A stretch of DNA of 64,000 bases from Saprospiraceae bacterium (GTDB taxonomy: Bacteria > Bacteroidota > Bacteroidia > Chitinophagales > Saprospiraceae). The translations under genes were made by a program, and so were the position numbers. The stretch covers positions 124,001 to 188,000 of the forward strand of contig JADKBO010000004.1 of NCBI GenBank assembly GCA_016715105.1. The letters are read 5' to 3'. This document shows positions 18,314 to 27,315 of the stretch, one piece after another. The notes beneath the pieces are model-generated. The model worked only from the letters and a program-made list of their open reading frames with translations. It was not told the origin of the DNA and searched no databases. Position 1 is the stretch's first letter; every line of letters begins with the position of its first letter.

Positions 18314-21034
18314 ATGAGGGCAATGAATAAGATTATTGTATTGAAAATTGGCATTTGCCTATGGTTTCTGATCTCAGGCACCAATTTGATGGGGCAATCT
18401 AAAACGGTGGTCCAAGGCGTCGTTACAGATTCTACCAACCATGCTTTGGTTGCAGCAACGGTAGTAATTTTGTCTTCTGCCGACAGCAGTCTCATCAGTT
18501 TTGCCATAACCGATGAAGCAGGCTCTTTTTATTTACCCGACATTTTACCTGGGGCATATGAATTGCAAATCACTTATCTTGGTTATGGAAGTTTTGCTAA
18601 AATTTTCACGATTGAAAAGGATCGTAAAGTATTTGATTTTGGTAAACTTTCCTTGGAGAAAAATAGTGAATTACTCCAGGAAGTAGTTGTCAAGGCGGAG
18701 CATGTTCCGGTATCCATCAGTAATGACACAGTTTTATACAATGCTGCGGCATTCAAAGTCAGGACAAATGATGCGGTCGAAGATTTGCTTCGCAAACTGC
18801 CAGGAATTGAAGTTTCGCCAACAGGTGAAATCAAAGCACAAGGAGAAACGGTCAATAAAGTGTTGGTTGATGGCAAAGAGTTTTTTGGAAATGATCATAA
18901 AATAGCTACCAGAAATCTGCCTGCCAATATTGTTGACAAAGTTGCGGTTTTTGATAAAAAATCTGATGAGTCAGTCTTTACTGGAATTCAAGACGGCCAA
19001 GATGAAAAAACCATTGATCTACGGCTCAAATCTGATAAAAAAGTTGGCCTTTTTGGAAAATTGGCAGCAGGATTTGGGTTTCCAGACAGATACACAGCAA
19101 AAGCCCAACTCAATAGTTTTTCTTCAAAAATGCAGTTGTCCTTTATTGGTAATGCAAATAATATCAATGAAATCTCTTTTGATAGTGATAAAAATCAAAT
19201 GGGACTTGGTAATGCGGTGGTGGTCGTTTCCAGTGGAGAAGCAGATGAAGAAGAATTTGTAAATGGTAAAAATACCACACTTTCATCGGGAGTTAATTTC
19301 AATTATGACTTTTCTAAGAAGTCTAGACTGAGATCATCTTATTTTTTTAAAAGTTTAAAAAATGATGTCTTAGAAAATACTAAAAGCAACTTTTACAATG
19401 CCGATATTTCATTCCTCAATAATGAAACACTTGATTCAAAATTGAAAAATTTGGGACATAATGTCAATACCGCATTTGAGGTAGACGCTGATTCTTCTTT
19501 TCAGTTCAGAATGATCAATAGAGTCAACTTTGCAGATCAAAATAACTTTTTTCTTGCAAATGCTGAAAATTTCAATTTTGATGGAAGTGTCTTTGGCACA
19601 TCTGATAGAAAAACATTGAACGTAGTAGACGATTTTGGTTATGAAGGGAATGCCATATTGAGAAAAAGACTTTCTAAAAAGGGGCGATTATGGTCCTTAA
19701 ATATGGGTTATAATCTGTCCAGCCAAAGTAAAGGTGATACGCTAGAGAATACCATTGTTGATGGAAATCAAAGATTTATAACCAACCAGCAACAAAATTA
19801 CAGGAGTAAAAACTACAATCTAGGGGGTGGATTTACCTATACTGAACCATTGAAAAATGATTTTTATCTATCAAGTTACCTGCGGTTGACACAAGATAAT
19901 GAAAACATATCTAAGCTTTTTTTTGATATCAGTTCTGGCCAAGCTCAAAATATATCACAATTGTCTGGCCTTGCTGGTCTATCGATTGTTTCTTGGCGGG
20001 CAGGAAGTAATCTCACCAAACAGACAGAAAAGTATCATTATCAATTGGGTATCAGCGCTATCAATATGAATTTTGCTTTTAATGATGATGAAACAAAAAC
20101 CAGTAAAAGCAAATTTTTCTTTTTGCTACCACAGTTTTCATTCAATAAATCAGATAAGAATTCCAGCATACTTTTACGCTACTCAGGAAGTGTAAAAGAA
20201 CCCTCAGTATCGCAAATGGCAACCTTGATAGATAACATCAATCCATTATTTATCTATACAGGAAATAAAAACCTCCAGCCTGCTTATGCTCACACATTAA
20301 ATTTATTTTTTCATAAATACGATTCATTTTATTTTAGAAATCAAATGGCCAACTTTAGTGTGTCTTACGTGAGAAATAGCATAACCAATGCCCGTCAAAC
20401 AGATGAGTTTTTTGTTACAAGGGTATTTCCAATCAATGTGAAGTATGAGTTTTCTGCACTTGGAAGGTATAGTTATAGTTCGCCTTTTTTCATTCCCAAA
20501 ACCAAAATTACCGCTACCACAGAAATGCAGTTTTACAATGGGCTTACCTCTATCAATGGTTTAGAAGTGGTCAATAATAGGTACATTTCTGGAGTTAATT
20601 TTTTATTAGAAAATAAGAAAAAAGATGCACTCGATTGGAGCCTTAGTTATGGATATGATTTTACCTATTCAAACTATCAGACAAAGATTGCACAAAATTT
20701 ATCCTATGCCTCTCAAATGTTGAAGTTACACACTGCAATTTATGCTAATGAGGACATCACATTTGGGACGGATCTCACCTTTCGTACTTACTCCAATGAG
20801 CAAATTTCTACACAAAACGCCCTCAAGTTTTGGAATGTATTTTTAGACTTTGATCTAGGAAAAAAGAAACGATGGACTGCTAGTTTGAGTGTTAATGACT
20901 TGTTGAATCAAGGTTTGGGCATCTTTAGAAATGCTACACCGCTAGCTTTGATTGAGCGCTCAAGTTCCAATTTGGGAAGATATGGAATGGTGACGTTGTC
21001 CTATGCTTTGTCTGATTTTAAACCGCAGAAGTGA
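18314..21034 (+). CDS. Outer-membrane beta-barrel protein with carboxypeptidase-regulatory-like domain (TonB-receptor-like)
   Basis: 906 residues. Signal peptide at about 1-28 (ends near MGQS), a CarboxypepD_reg-like Ig fold at about 30-115 (VVQGVVTDSTNHALVAATV, ITYLGYG), then a plug-like segment (LLRKLPGIEVSPTGEIKAQG, VNKVLVDGKEFFG) and a long outer-membrane barrel, which has the usual alternating beta strands. This is the class of large outer-membrane protein paired with GLPGLI genes; the substrate is unknown. An ATG at 18323 (MNKIIVLKIG) is an equally good start. A 7-base repeat array begins 11 bases after the stop. Confidence 0.88.
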   Translation: MRAMNKIIVLKIGICLWFLISGTNLMGQSKTVVQGVVTDSTNHALVAATVVILSSADSSLISFAITDEAGSFYLPDILPGAYELQITYLGYGSFAKIFTIEKDRKVFDFGKLSLEKNSELLQEVVVKAEHVPVSISNDTVLYNAAAFKVRTNDAVEDLLRKLPGIEVSPTGEIKAQGETVNKVLVDGKEFFGNDHKIATRNLPANIVDKVAVFDKKSDESVFTGIQDGQDEKTIDLRLKSDKKVGLFGKLAAGFGFPDRYTAKAQLNSFSSKMQLSFIGNANNINEISFDSDKNQMGLGNAVVVVSSGEADEEEFVNGKNTTLSSGVNFNYDFSKKSRLRSSYFFKSLKNDVLENTKSNFYNADISFLNNETLDSKLKNLGHNVNTAFEVDADSSFQFRMINRVNFADQNNFFLANAENFNFDGSVFGTSDRKTLNVVDDFGYEGNAILRKRLSKKGRLWSLNMGYNLSSQSKGDTLENTIVDGNQRFITNQQQNYRSKNYNLGGGFTYTEPLKNDFYLSSYLRLTQDNENISKLFFDISSGQAQNISQLSGLAGLSIVSWRAGSNLTKQTEKYHYQLGISAINMNFAFNDDETKTSKSKFFFLLPQFSFNKSDKNSSILLRYSGSVKEPSVSQMATLIDNINPLFIYTGNKNLQPAYAHTLNLFFHKYDSFYFRNQMANFSVSYVRNSITNARQTDEFFVTRVFPINVKYEFSALGRYSYSSPFFIPKTKITATTEMQFYNGLTSINGLEVVNNRYISGVNFLLENKKKDALDWSLSYGYDFTYSNYQTKIAQNLSYASQMLKLHTAIYANEDITFGTDLTFRTYSNEQISTQNALKFWNVFLDFDLGKKKRWTASLSVNDLLNQGLGIFRNATPLALIERSSSNLGRYGMVTLSYALSDFKPQK

Positions 21035-21045
21035 GACGAGAGTTT

Positions 21046-21080
21046 TCAGTTATCAGCTTTCAGTAATCAGCCATCAGCTT
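21046..21080. repeat. Five-copy 7-base tandem repeat (TCAGNNN)
   Basis: Units TCAGTTA, TCAGCTT, TCAGTAA, TCAGCCA, TCAGCTT in exact 7-base register, starting 11 bases after the outer-membrane gene's stop. Similar arrays lie at 38437-38478 and 41212-41316. Confidence 0.75.
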
Positions 21081-21116
21081 TTAGTTTGGCATTCGTGCTG
21101 TTGCTGAGAGGCGCTT

Positions 21117-21137
21117 CGAGCCACGAGCCACGAGCCT
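21117..21137. repeat. Three-copy 7-base repeat (CGAGCCN)
   Basis: CGAGCCA, CGAGCCA, CGAGCCT. The unit is the same as in the larger array at 41212-41316, 20 kb away. Confidence 0.7.
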
Positions 21138-21244
21138 CATTACATATTTTACAACACCCGAACTTTCAACCCTGCAAATGTACGGGCAGAACTTGCACCC
21201 CTTCTCTTCTGATGCAGACACAACTTTCCATTATGAACATTTCT

Positions 21245-21262
21245 GACGCAGGGCCCTGCGTC
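21245..21262. repeat. 18-base perfect palindrome GACGCAGGG/CCCTGCGTC
   Basis: The two 9-base arms abut without a loop. A shortened copy (GACGCAGGGCCC then a deletion) lies at 21356-21367, on the other side of the 16-base tandem repeats. Confidence 0.7.
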
Positions 21263-21268
21263 TCTGCA

Positions 21269-21348
21269 TTTATGAACTTTTACCTTTATGAACTTTTCAC
21301 TTTATGAACTTTCCACTTTATGAACTTTCCACTTTATGAACTTTCCAC
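21269..21348. repeat. Five tandem copies of a 16-base unit (TTTATGAACTTTCCAC)
   Basis: The last three copies are identical; the first two differ by one or two bases (TTTTACC, TTTTCAC endings). A partial unit follows at about 21390. Confidence 0.85.
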
Positions 21349-21434
21349 TTGTACAGACGCAGGGCCCCGCTCTCTGCTTTCCAAAAACTTTCCACTTTAT
21401 TAAAAATGGTTAAAATAATTCAAGTAATAAACTG

Positions 21435-21464
21435 TTGTATAAAAACAGATGTTTAATAGATTTG
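21435..21464 (+). promoter_or_regulatory. Promoter TTG-N19-TAGATTTG for clpC
   Basis: TTG at 21435-21437 and TAGATTTG at 21457-21464. This predicts a leader of about 190 bases before the clpC ATG. Confidence 0.6.
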
Positions 21465-21543
21465 CAACATATGTAAAAGTAAGTTTCTGCCCTTTTTGAT
21501 TTAATTATTTCTTAAATCAAGACAAAACCTGCAAACTAGCTGC

Positions 21544-21579
21544 CAAAATTGCACAAAAAGTATAGCTGGCACAATTTTG
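21544..21579 (+). promoter_or_regulatory. Inverted repeat in the clpC 5' leader
   Basis: CAAAATTG (21544-21551) pairs with CAATTTTG (21572-21579). The surrounding text is also a partial direct repeat (TAGCTGCCA at 21537, TAGCTGGCA at 21563). Possible operator or mRNA structure; no known class recognised (not CIRCE). Confidence 0.35.
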
Positions 21580-21660
21580 TTGGTATAAAAGAGAGAAATG
21601 AATAACACATATGAATTATAATTTATTAATATTGCTTTCATAATAACACATTTACCACGA

Positions 21661-24204
21661 ATGGACAGAAAATTTTCACCAGAAGTAAAGAAGATCATAA
21701 AGCAAAGTAGAGAACAAGCTTTGAAGCAAGGGAAATCATCCATTGGCACTGAGCATTTCCTATTGAGCATTCTTGATGAGAAGGAAAGTTTGACCAGTAA
21801 GGTATTGGACTCTCTTCAAATTGATAAAGATGGTATCAAGGAACGAGTATTGCAACTAGAGACCAGCAATGTCATTGCTGAGGAAAAATACAATTTGGAC
21901 AGTATTCCACTAAATAAGCATGCCGAAAAAGTACTGAAGGTGACTTTTTTGGAGGCAAAAGTGTACAAAAACGAAGAGGTTCACTCAGAGCACCTCATGT
22001 TGTCAATTTTAAAACATAAAGACAACACTTCTGACATCTTAAACCATGAATTTGATTTAGATTATGAATCTTTCAGATCTGAACTTGAATACATCAAACA
22101 AGAGTTGGAAGGAAGCGTTGATGAATTTTTTGATCAAACACCATCTGATTCTGAATCACCGATGGATGATGATATGGGAGATTCTTTTTCAACTTCACGC
22201 AAACAAAATACCAAGTCTAGAACTCCGGTTTTAGATAACTTTGGTAGGGATGTGACTAGATTAGGAGAAGAAGGAAAACTCGACCCAATCATAGGAAGAG
22301 AAGTAGAAATTGAACGTGTTTCTCAGATTTTATCAAGAAGAAAAAAGAACAACCCAATTCTTATTGGAGAACCAGGTGTAGGTAAAACAGCCATCGTCGA
22401 AGGTCTCGCATTGAGAATTTTGCAAAAGAAAGTTTCTCGTACGCTATTTAACAAAAGGGTAGTGATGCTTGACCTTGCAGCACTTGTTGCAGGAACTAAG
22501 TATAGAGGACAGTTTGAAGAAAGGATGAAGGCAATCATGAATGAGCTTGAAAAAGCAAAGGATGTGATTTTATTCATTGATGAAATTCACACGATTGTTG
22601 GTGCGGGAGGAGCAACTGGATCACTAGATGCAAGTAATATTTTCAAACCTGCATTGGCTAGAGGAGAATTACAATGTATTGGTGCATCTACCTTGGATGA
22701 ATACAGACAATACATCGAAAAAGATGGTGCATTGGACAGAAGGTTTCAAAAAGTAATGGTAGAACCACCATCTGTTGAAGAAACCATTCACATTTTGCAC
22801 AACATCAAAACTAAATACGAAGAGTTTCACAATGTAGATTACAGCGACGCAGCTGTAGAAGCTTGTGTGAAACTAAGTGAAAGATATATTACTGACAGAT
22901 TTTTGCCAGACAAAGCAATCGATGTAATGGATGAAGTTGGAGCGAGAACGCACCTTAAAAACATCCACGTTCCTAAATACATTGAAGATTTGGAAAGCCA
23001 AATTGAAGACGTAAAGGAAAAGAAAAACCTGGCTGTAAAAAATCAACAATACGAAAAGGCCGCTGACCTCAGGGACAACGAGTCAAAATTGTTGAGAAGA
23101 TTGGAACAAGCCAAGGAAGAATGGGAAGAGGAATCTAAAACTAAAAGATATCCTGTCGGAGAAGAAGAAATTGCAGAAGTCGTTTCTATGATGACTGGAA
23201 TTCCTGTCATGAAAGTGGCTCAAAGTGAAAGCAAAAAGTTGGTGACCATGTCTGATGATATGCAAGCATCAATCATAGGTCAGGATGATGCGATCATCAA
23301 AATATCCAAGGCAATTCAACGAAACAGGGTTGGTCTTAAGGATCCATCTAAACCGATAGGTTCATTTATTTTCTTGGGTCCTACAGGAGTTGGAAAAACT
23401 CAATTAGCCAAGTCACTTGCTAAATACCTCTTTGAAACGGAAGATTCACTGGTGCGTATGGATATGAGTGAATACATGGAGAAATTTTCTATCAGCAGAT
23501 TGATTGGAGCGCCTCCGGGATACGTAGGTTATGAAGAAGGTGGTCAATTGACTGAAAAGATCAGAAGAAAACCATATTCCGTGATTTTATTGGATGAAAT
23601 CGAAAAGGCACACCCTGATGTATTCAATATTTTATTACAAGTATTGGATGATGGTCAATTGACTGATGGTCTTGGTAGAAAAGTGGATTTCAAAAATACC
23701 ATCATCATCATGACGTCTAACATTGGAGTCAGACAACTCAAAGACTTTGGTATGGGTGTTGGTTTCAATACATCAGCCAGACAAGATAACAGCGAGGAAC
23801 ACAGCAAATCTGTTATCCAGAATGCGTTGAAAAAGACCTTCTCACCAGAATTTTTGAATAGAATTGACGATGTCATCATATTCAACAGTTTGGATAGAGC
23901 GGATATCTTCAAAATCATTGACATTTCACTGGCAGACTTGTATAAAAGACTTCACGGGCTAAATCTCAACATTGAGTTGACGCAAGAGGCCAAAGAGTTT
24001 GTGGCGGACAAAGGTTATGATCCTCAATTTGGAGCAAGACCATTGAATCGTGCTATCCAAAAATACATAGAAGATCCATTGGCTGAATTCATCCTCAGTA
24101 ATAACCCTCAAGATGGTGCAAAATTGGTTGCTAAACTCAATAAAGAGGAAGAGCGATTAGAAATTTCATCAATTGAAAATCAGATAGAGGAAGACGTCAA
24201 ATAA
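21661..24204 (+). CDS. clpC: ATP-dependent Clp protease ATP-binding subunit ClpC
   Basis: 847 residues. A hexameric AAA+ unfoldase that feeds proteins to ClpP. Clp N-domain repeats at 1-145 (GTEHFLLSIL, HSEHLMLSIL), an acidic linker at 150-185, AAA1 with Walker A GEPGVGKTA (about 235-243) and Walker B VILFIDEIHT, a UVR motif (QQYEKAADLRDNE, about 460-472) that marks ClpC rather than ClpB, AAA2 with GPTGVGKTQ (about 573-581), and a ClpP-type C-terminal D2-small domain. McsB/CtsR partners are not in the window. The leader is long and structured. Confidence 0.95.
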   Translation: MDRKFSPEVKKIIKQSREQALKQGKSSIGTEHFLLSILDEKESLTSKVLDSLQIDKDGIKERVLQLETSNVIAEEKYNLDSIPLNKHAEKVLKVTFLEAKVYKNEEVHSEHLMLSILKHKDNTSDILNHEFDLDYESFRSELEYIKQELEGSVDEFFDQTPSDSESPMDDDMGDSFSTSRKQNTKSRTPVLDNFGRDVTRLGEEGKLDPIIGREVEIERVSQILSRRKKNNPILIGEPGVGKTAIVEGLALRILQKKVSRTLFNKRVVMLDLAALVAGTKYRGQFEERMKAIMNELEKAKDVILFIDEIHTIVGAGGATGSLDASNIFKPALARGELQCIGASTLDEYRQYIEKDGALDRRFQKVMVEPPSVEETIHILHNIKTKYEEFHNVDYSDAAVEACVKLSERYITDRFLPDKAIDVMDEVGARTHLKNIHVPKYIEDLESQIEDVKEKKNLAVKNQQYEKAADLRDNESKLLRRLEQAKEEWEEESKTKRYPVGEEEIAEVVSMMTGIPVMKVAQSESKKLVTMSDDMQASIIGQDDAIIKISKAIQRNRVGLKDPSKPIGSFIFLGPTGVGKTQLAKSLAKYLFETEDSLVRMDMSEYMEKFSISRLIGAPPGYVGYEEGGQLTEKIRRKPYSVILLDEIEKAHPDVFNILLQVLDDGQLTDGLGRKVDFKNTIIIMTSNIGVRQLKDFGMGVGFNTSARQDNSEEHSKSVIQNALKKTFSPEFLNRIDDVIIFNSLDRADIFKIIDISLADLYKRLHGLNLNIELTQEAKEFVADKGYDPQFGARPLNRAIQKYIEDPLAEFILSNNPQDGAKLVAKLNKEEERLEISSIENQIEEDVK

Positions 24205-24209
24205 TCTAT

Positions 24210-24217
24210 TATATTTG
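24210..24217 (+). promoter_or_regulatory. -7 promoter element (TATATTTG) for infC
   Basis: Perfect TAnnTTTG in the 41-base gap between clpC and infC; no well spaced TTG upstream. It would let infC be transcribed apart from clpC. Confidence 0.5.
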
Positions 24218-24245
24218 CCTTCATTATTAATTTAAAAACGAGCAT

Positions 24246-24809
24246 TTGAGTAAATTCATTCAAGAAAAAGCAGAGCACCGCCTTAATCAGCAAATCAGAG
24301 TACCGAAAATAAGATTGGTTGGTGACAATTTTGAAGAGATTAGTGCCATCGCTGGCAGACCCCTGGAATCAGGAGTTTTTTACACCAATCAGGTTTTGGG
24401 TTGGGCAGAAGATTTGGAATTGGATTTAGTAGAAATAAGTCCAACGGCAGATCCTCCTGTTTGTAAAATCATCGACTACAAAAAGTTCGTTTACGACAAA
24501 AAGAAGAAGGAAAAAGAGATCAAGTCAAAAGCTCAGAAGACGGTTGTCAAAGAGATCAGGTTTGGTCCTAATACAGACGATCATGATTTTGAATTTAAAA
24601 CCAATCACGCAAAAAAGTTTTTGGAAGAAGGAGCAAAAGTGAAAGCTTATGTACAATTCAGAGGACGGGCTATTGTGTTTAAAGACAGAGGAGAATTGAT
24701 ATTACTGAAATTTTTGAAAGAACTGGAAGAGTTGGGAGCTGCTGAAGAGTTGCCAAAATTGGAAGGTAAAAGGATGATCGTTATTGTATCTCCGAAGAAA
24801 AAGAAGTAG
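24246..24809 (+). CDS. infC: Translation initiation factor IF-3
   Basis: 187 residues. Binds the 30S subunit and proofreads initiation. HRLNQQIRVPKIRLVG and DLVEISPTADPPVCKIIDYKKF mark the N-domain, then the KEIRFGPNTDDHDFEFK and FRGRAIVFKDRGE segments of the C-domain. The only reasonable start is TTG at 24246 (in-frame stop at 24228), matching the rare non-AUG start that lets IF-3 regulate its own synthesis in other bacteria. About 10-12 extra residues (about 30-42, EEISAIAGRPLE) interrupt the usual short turn after VGDN. rpmI and rplT, which normally follow infC, are absent; a terminator follows instead. Confidence 0.93.
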   Translation: MSKFIQEKAEHRLNQQIRVPKIRLVGDNFEEISAIAGRPLESGVFYTNQVLGWAEDLELDLVEISPTADPPVCKIIDYKKFVYDKKKKEKEIKSKAQKTVVKEIRFGPNTDDHDFEFKTNHAKKFLEEGAKVKAYVQFRGRAIVFKDRGELILLKFLKELEELGAAEELPKLEGKRMIVIVSPKKKK

Positions 24810-24834
24810 TATTTCAACTGCAAATAATAAAAAG

Positions 24835-24857
24835 AAGGGATCTCGGTCCCTTTTTTT
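24835..24857 (+). terminator. Rho-independent terminator after infC
   Basis: AAGGGA (24835-24840), six-base loop, TCCCTT (24847-24852) running into a T tract. Confidence 0.8.
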
Positions 24858-25097
24858 GTGCCCTTAAATGAAAGAAATTCGAAGTAATTTTTGATAAATG
24901 AGCTTCAAATTATTAAATCTCAATGTCAATTTACACAGGTGAATACTTTCGAACCAATTTTTTTGTAAATTAGTGGTTTATCTACCATTCTGATTGCAAT
25001 ATAGGGCAATAAACTTGCCCTTTGAGGTATCTTTTCCCACTCAACACTAAATTACATGTATAAATGCATGTTGTTTATGAAAAAACATATTATACAT
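24858..25097. other. Spacer between infC terminator and ompA promoter
   Basis: No gene; neither rpmI nor rplT is present in any frame. One hairpin is visible: AGGGCAA (25003-25009), loop TAAAC, TTGCCCT (25015-25021), with only three T after it. Confidence 0.6.
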
Positions 25098-25130
25098 TTG
25101 AATTATGTATGATGTATTATATTATATTTG
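25098..25130 (+). promoter_or_regulatory. Promoter TTG-N22-TATATTTG for the OmpA-family gene
   Basis: TTG at 25098-25100 and TATATTTG at 25123-25130. An upstream TTG codon at 25128 falls inside the -7 element, so translation must start at the ATG at 25182. Confidence 0.65.
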
Positions 25131-25181
25131 AGCAAAATTAGGTGTGAACCAAAGATTTTAAACCTTAATGTAATTGAAGAA

Positions 25182-26639
25182 ATGAAGAAATTCTCCGTTA
25201 TACTACTTCTTATTATCGTGCCATTCCTATTGGATGCACAAGACACCATCAAGAAAAATGGGATTTCATTCAAAGCATTGGTGATGGATTATCAGTCTCA
25301 AAATGGAGGAGATATTTCTGCTATAAAAGATTATCACCATGGTTTTGAAATTGGATATCACCGATTGATCAATGATAATTTTTCACTCAATGTCCCTTTT
25401 AAATTTGGGAATGTAAATAGAGGTAGCAAGGACACATTAGATGGTTTGCGCGAAAAAGTTTATGGTCTGGATATCCAAGGACAATACAGTTTTAAAAAGC
25501 CTATGGAGCAAATCAATCCTTATGCTTTATTGGGTGTCGGAGTTGTTTCATTGGGATCTGATGGCATAGATGTGCAAGTTCCTGTTGGATTGGGTGTAAG
25601 TGTGAGAGTGGCTCCTGGGGGATTTATCAATCTTCAGGCAGAATACCGACAATCATTCATCAAAGAAAGAAGTAATTTACATTATGGTTTGGGATTCAAA
25701 TTTTTCCCGGGACAAATGGCTGCTCCAAAACCTATGGAAGAAGAAAAGGATAAAGATAGTGATGGAGATGGCATTTCAGACAAACTGGATTTATGCCCTG
25801 ATATTGCTGGTTTAAAATTGTACAACGGCTGTCCGGATACTGATGGTGACGGAATTCCTGATTATCAAGACAAATGTCCAAAAGTTGCAGGTACAAAGGC
25901 ATTGATGGGATGTCCAGATGGCGACGGAGATGGCATTTCAGATAATGAAGATGAGTGTCCTACAATGGCAGGTACAAAAGAAAACAAAGGTTGTCCGGAA
26001 AAAGTAAAAGATACAGATGGAGATGGCGTGAATGATGATGTGGACAAGTGTCCTGATCAAGCAGGTACAGCAGCCAATAACGGATGCCCTGAAGTAAAAG
26101 TGAATCTGGATAGAGATGGAGATGGTGTTTTGGATAAAGACGATAGATGCCCAGATGCTCCAGGACCAAAGGCATACAACGGTTGTCCCGATACGGATGG
26201 TGATGGTTTGGATGATAGCATTGACAGGTGTCCTAAAACTCCAGGTACAGTAGCCGCGAATGGTTGTCCTGAGATAACCAAAGAAGATAAGAAAACACTA
26301 GATGTAGCCATGAGGGCGGTACAATTTGATACAGGTAAAAATACACTCAAATCTGAGTCGTATACTATTCTGAGACAAATTGTAAGTATCATGAACAGAT
26401 ATCCTGATTACAATTTGGTAATCAGCGGACATACGGATAATGTGGGTAGTGCAATTGCCAACCAAGATTTATCAGAAAGAAGGGCGAGAGCTTGTTTGGA
26501 TTATCTTGTTGGACAAGGAGTACAAAAATCAAGGCTGTCTTCTGTAGGTTATGGCGAATCCAGACCAGTTTCAAGCAATGATTCTGAACCTGGAAGAACA
26601 CTCAACAGAAGAGTAGAATTTACCATGTTACCCAGATAA
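25182..26639 (+). CDS. OmpA-family protein with thrombospondin type 3 calcium repeats
   Basis: 485 residues. Signal peptide (about 1-20, ends LLDAQD), an 8-strand barrel-like N-domain (about 25-175), then six DxDGDGxxDxxDxCP-type TSP3 repeats (about 190-360), each expected to bind calcium, and a C-terminal OmpA peptidoglycan-binding domain (HTDNVGS, NQDLSERRA, RVEF at the end). It anchors the outer membrane to the wall. Monocistronic by its own promoter; the HAD gene begins 21 bases after. Confidence 0.93.
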   Translation: MKKFSVILLLIIVPFLLDAQDTIKKNGISFKALVMDYQSQNGGDISAIKDYHHGFEIGYHRLINDNFSLNVPFKFGNVNRGSKDTLDGLREKVYGLDIQGQYSFKKPMEQINPYALLGVGVVSLGSDGIDVQVPVGLGVSVRVAPGGFINLQAEYRQSFIKERSNLHYGLGFKFFPGQMAAPKPMEEEKDKDSDGDGISDKLDLCPDIAGLKLYNGCPDTDGDGIPDYQDKCPKVAGTKALMGCPDGDGDGISDNEDECPTMAGTKENKGCPEKVKDTDGDGVNDDVDKCPDQAGTAANNGCPEVKVNLDRDGDGVLDKDDRCPDAPGPKAYNGCPDTDGDGLDDSIDRCPKTPGTVAANGCPEITKEDKKTLDVAMRAVQFDTGKNTLKSESYTILRQIVSIMNRYPDYNLVISGHTDNVGSAIANQDLSERRARACLDYLVGQGVQKSRLSSVGYGESRPVSSNDSEPGRTLNRRVEFTMLPR

Positions 26640-26660
26640 TTTTTAGTTTAAAAACAAGAT

Positions 26661-27314
26661 ATGTCAAACTTGTATAGAGGTATCATTTTTGATATGGATG
26701 GTACGCTCGTAGATAGCGAAAATTTGCACATCGCGGCTTGGTTGCAAATGTTTCAGGACAATAATATTCCCATTTCTGAACACGACATAGACGATTACAT
26801 TGGTGTATCTGATGTATTAATTTGTGAAGATATCGCCAATCGATTTCCGACGCTAAAAGATGCTCGAACTTTGCTTGACGAAAAGCGACATTATTTTCGG
26901 AGTTCAGCACAGTCAATGGTCAAATTGATTCCTGGGGTAAATGATGGTTTGGAGCGACTTCGGCATATTCCAAAAGCAGTTGCTACGATGAGCAGTAGAT
27001 ATGAAGCAGATAGATCACTGGAGTATACAGGCATCAGACAATTTTTTGAAGGAGTTGTCACGGCTGATGATGTAAAAATTCATAAACCAGATCCAGAATG
27101 TTATCTCAATGCTTGTAAATTGATCAATTTGGAGCCCAATTATTGTATTGGAATTGAGGATTCAGTGTCTGGTATTTCTTCATCTAAAAGAGCGGGTCTT
27201 TTCACCATTGGTGTAGCAAACACGGTGAGTATTGATCGACTAGGCCACGCAGACTTAGTTTTTAATAACACGATCGAAGTGATGGACTATTTGACAGGTG
27301 TATTTAAGCTTTGA
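26661..27314 (+). CDS. HAD-superfamily phosphatase (beta-phosphoglucomutase/phosphatase-like)
   Basis: 217 residues. HAD motif I FDMDGTLVDSE (9-19, nucleophile Asp10 and acid Asp12), motif II (AVATMSSRYE), Lys in IHKPDPECY, and motif IV GIEDSVSGI. The four-helix cap between motif I and II makes it subclass IA, as in phosphoglucomutases and sugar-phosphate phosphatases. Substrate unknown. The stop (TGA at 27312) is followed one base later by the gmhB ATG. Confidence 0.87.
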   Translation: MSNLYRGIIFDMDGTLVDSENLHIAAWLQMFQDNNIPISEHDIDDYIGVSDVLICEDIANRFPTLKDARTLLDEKRHYFRSSAQSMVKLIPGVNDGLERLRHIPKAVATMSSRYEADRSLEYTGIRQFFEGVVTADDVKIHKPDPECYLNACKLINLEPNYCIGIEDSVSGISSSKRAGLFTIGVANTVSIDRLGHADLVFNNTIEVMDYLTGVFKL

Positions 27315-27315
27315 A

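Larger units (their letters stand above)
21035..21660. other. Repeat-rich intergenic region before clpC
   Basis: 626 bases with no gene I can support. In order: TCAG-type heptamers (21046-21080), CGAGCC-type heptamers (21117-21137), a perfect palindrome (21245-21262), five 16-base tandem copies (21269-21348), a decayed second copy of the palindrome arm (21356-21367), then the clpC promoter and a structured leader. Confidence 0.7.

Noticed and set aside
21245..21348. Insertion sequence or attachment site
   Set aside because: No transposase or integrase in the window; only repeats are seen.
21544..21579. CIRCE heat-shock operator for clpC
   Set aside because: The inverted repeat does not match TTAGCACTC-N9-GAGTGCTAA.
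24810..25181. rpmI/rplT genes expected after infC
   Set aside because: No frame in any direction codes for L35 or L20 there.
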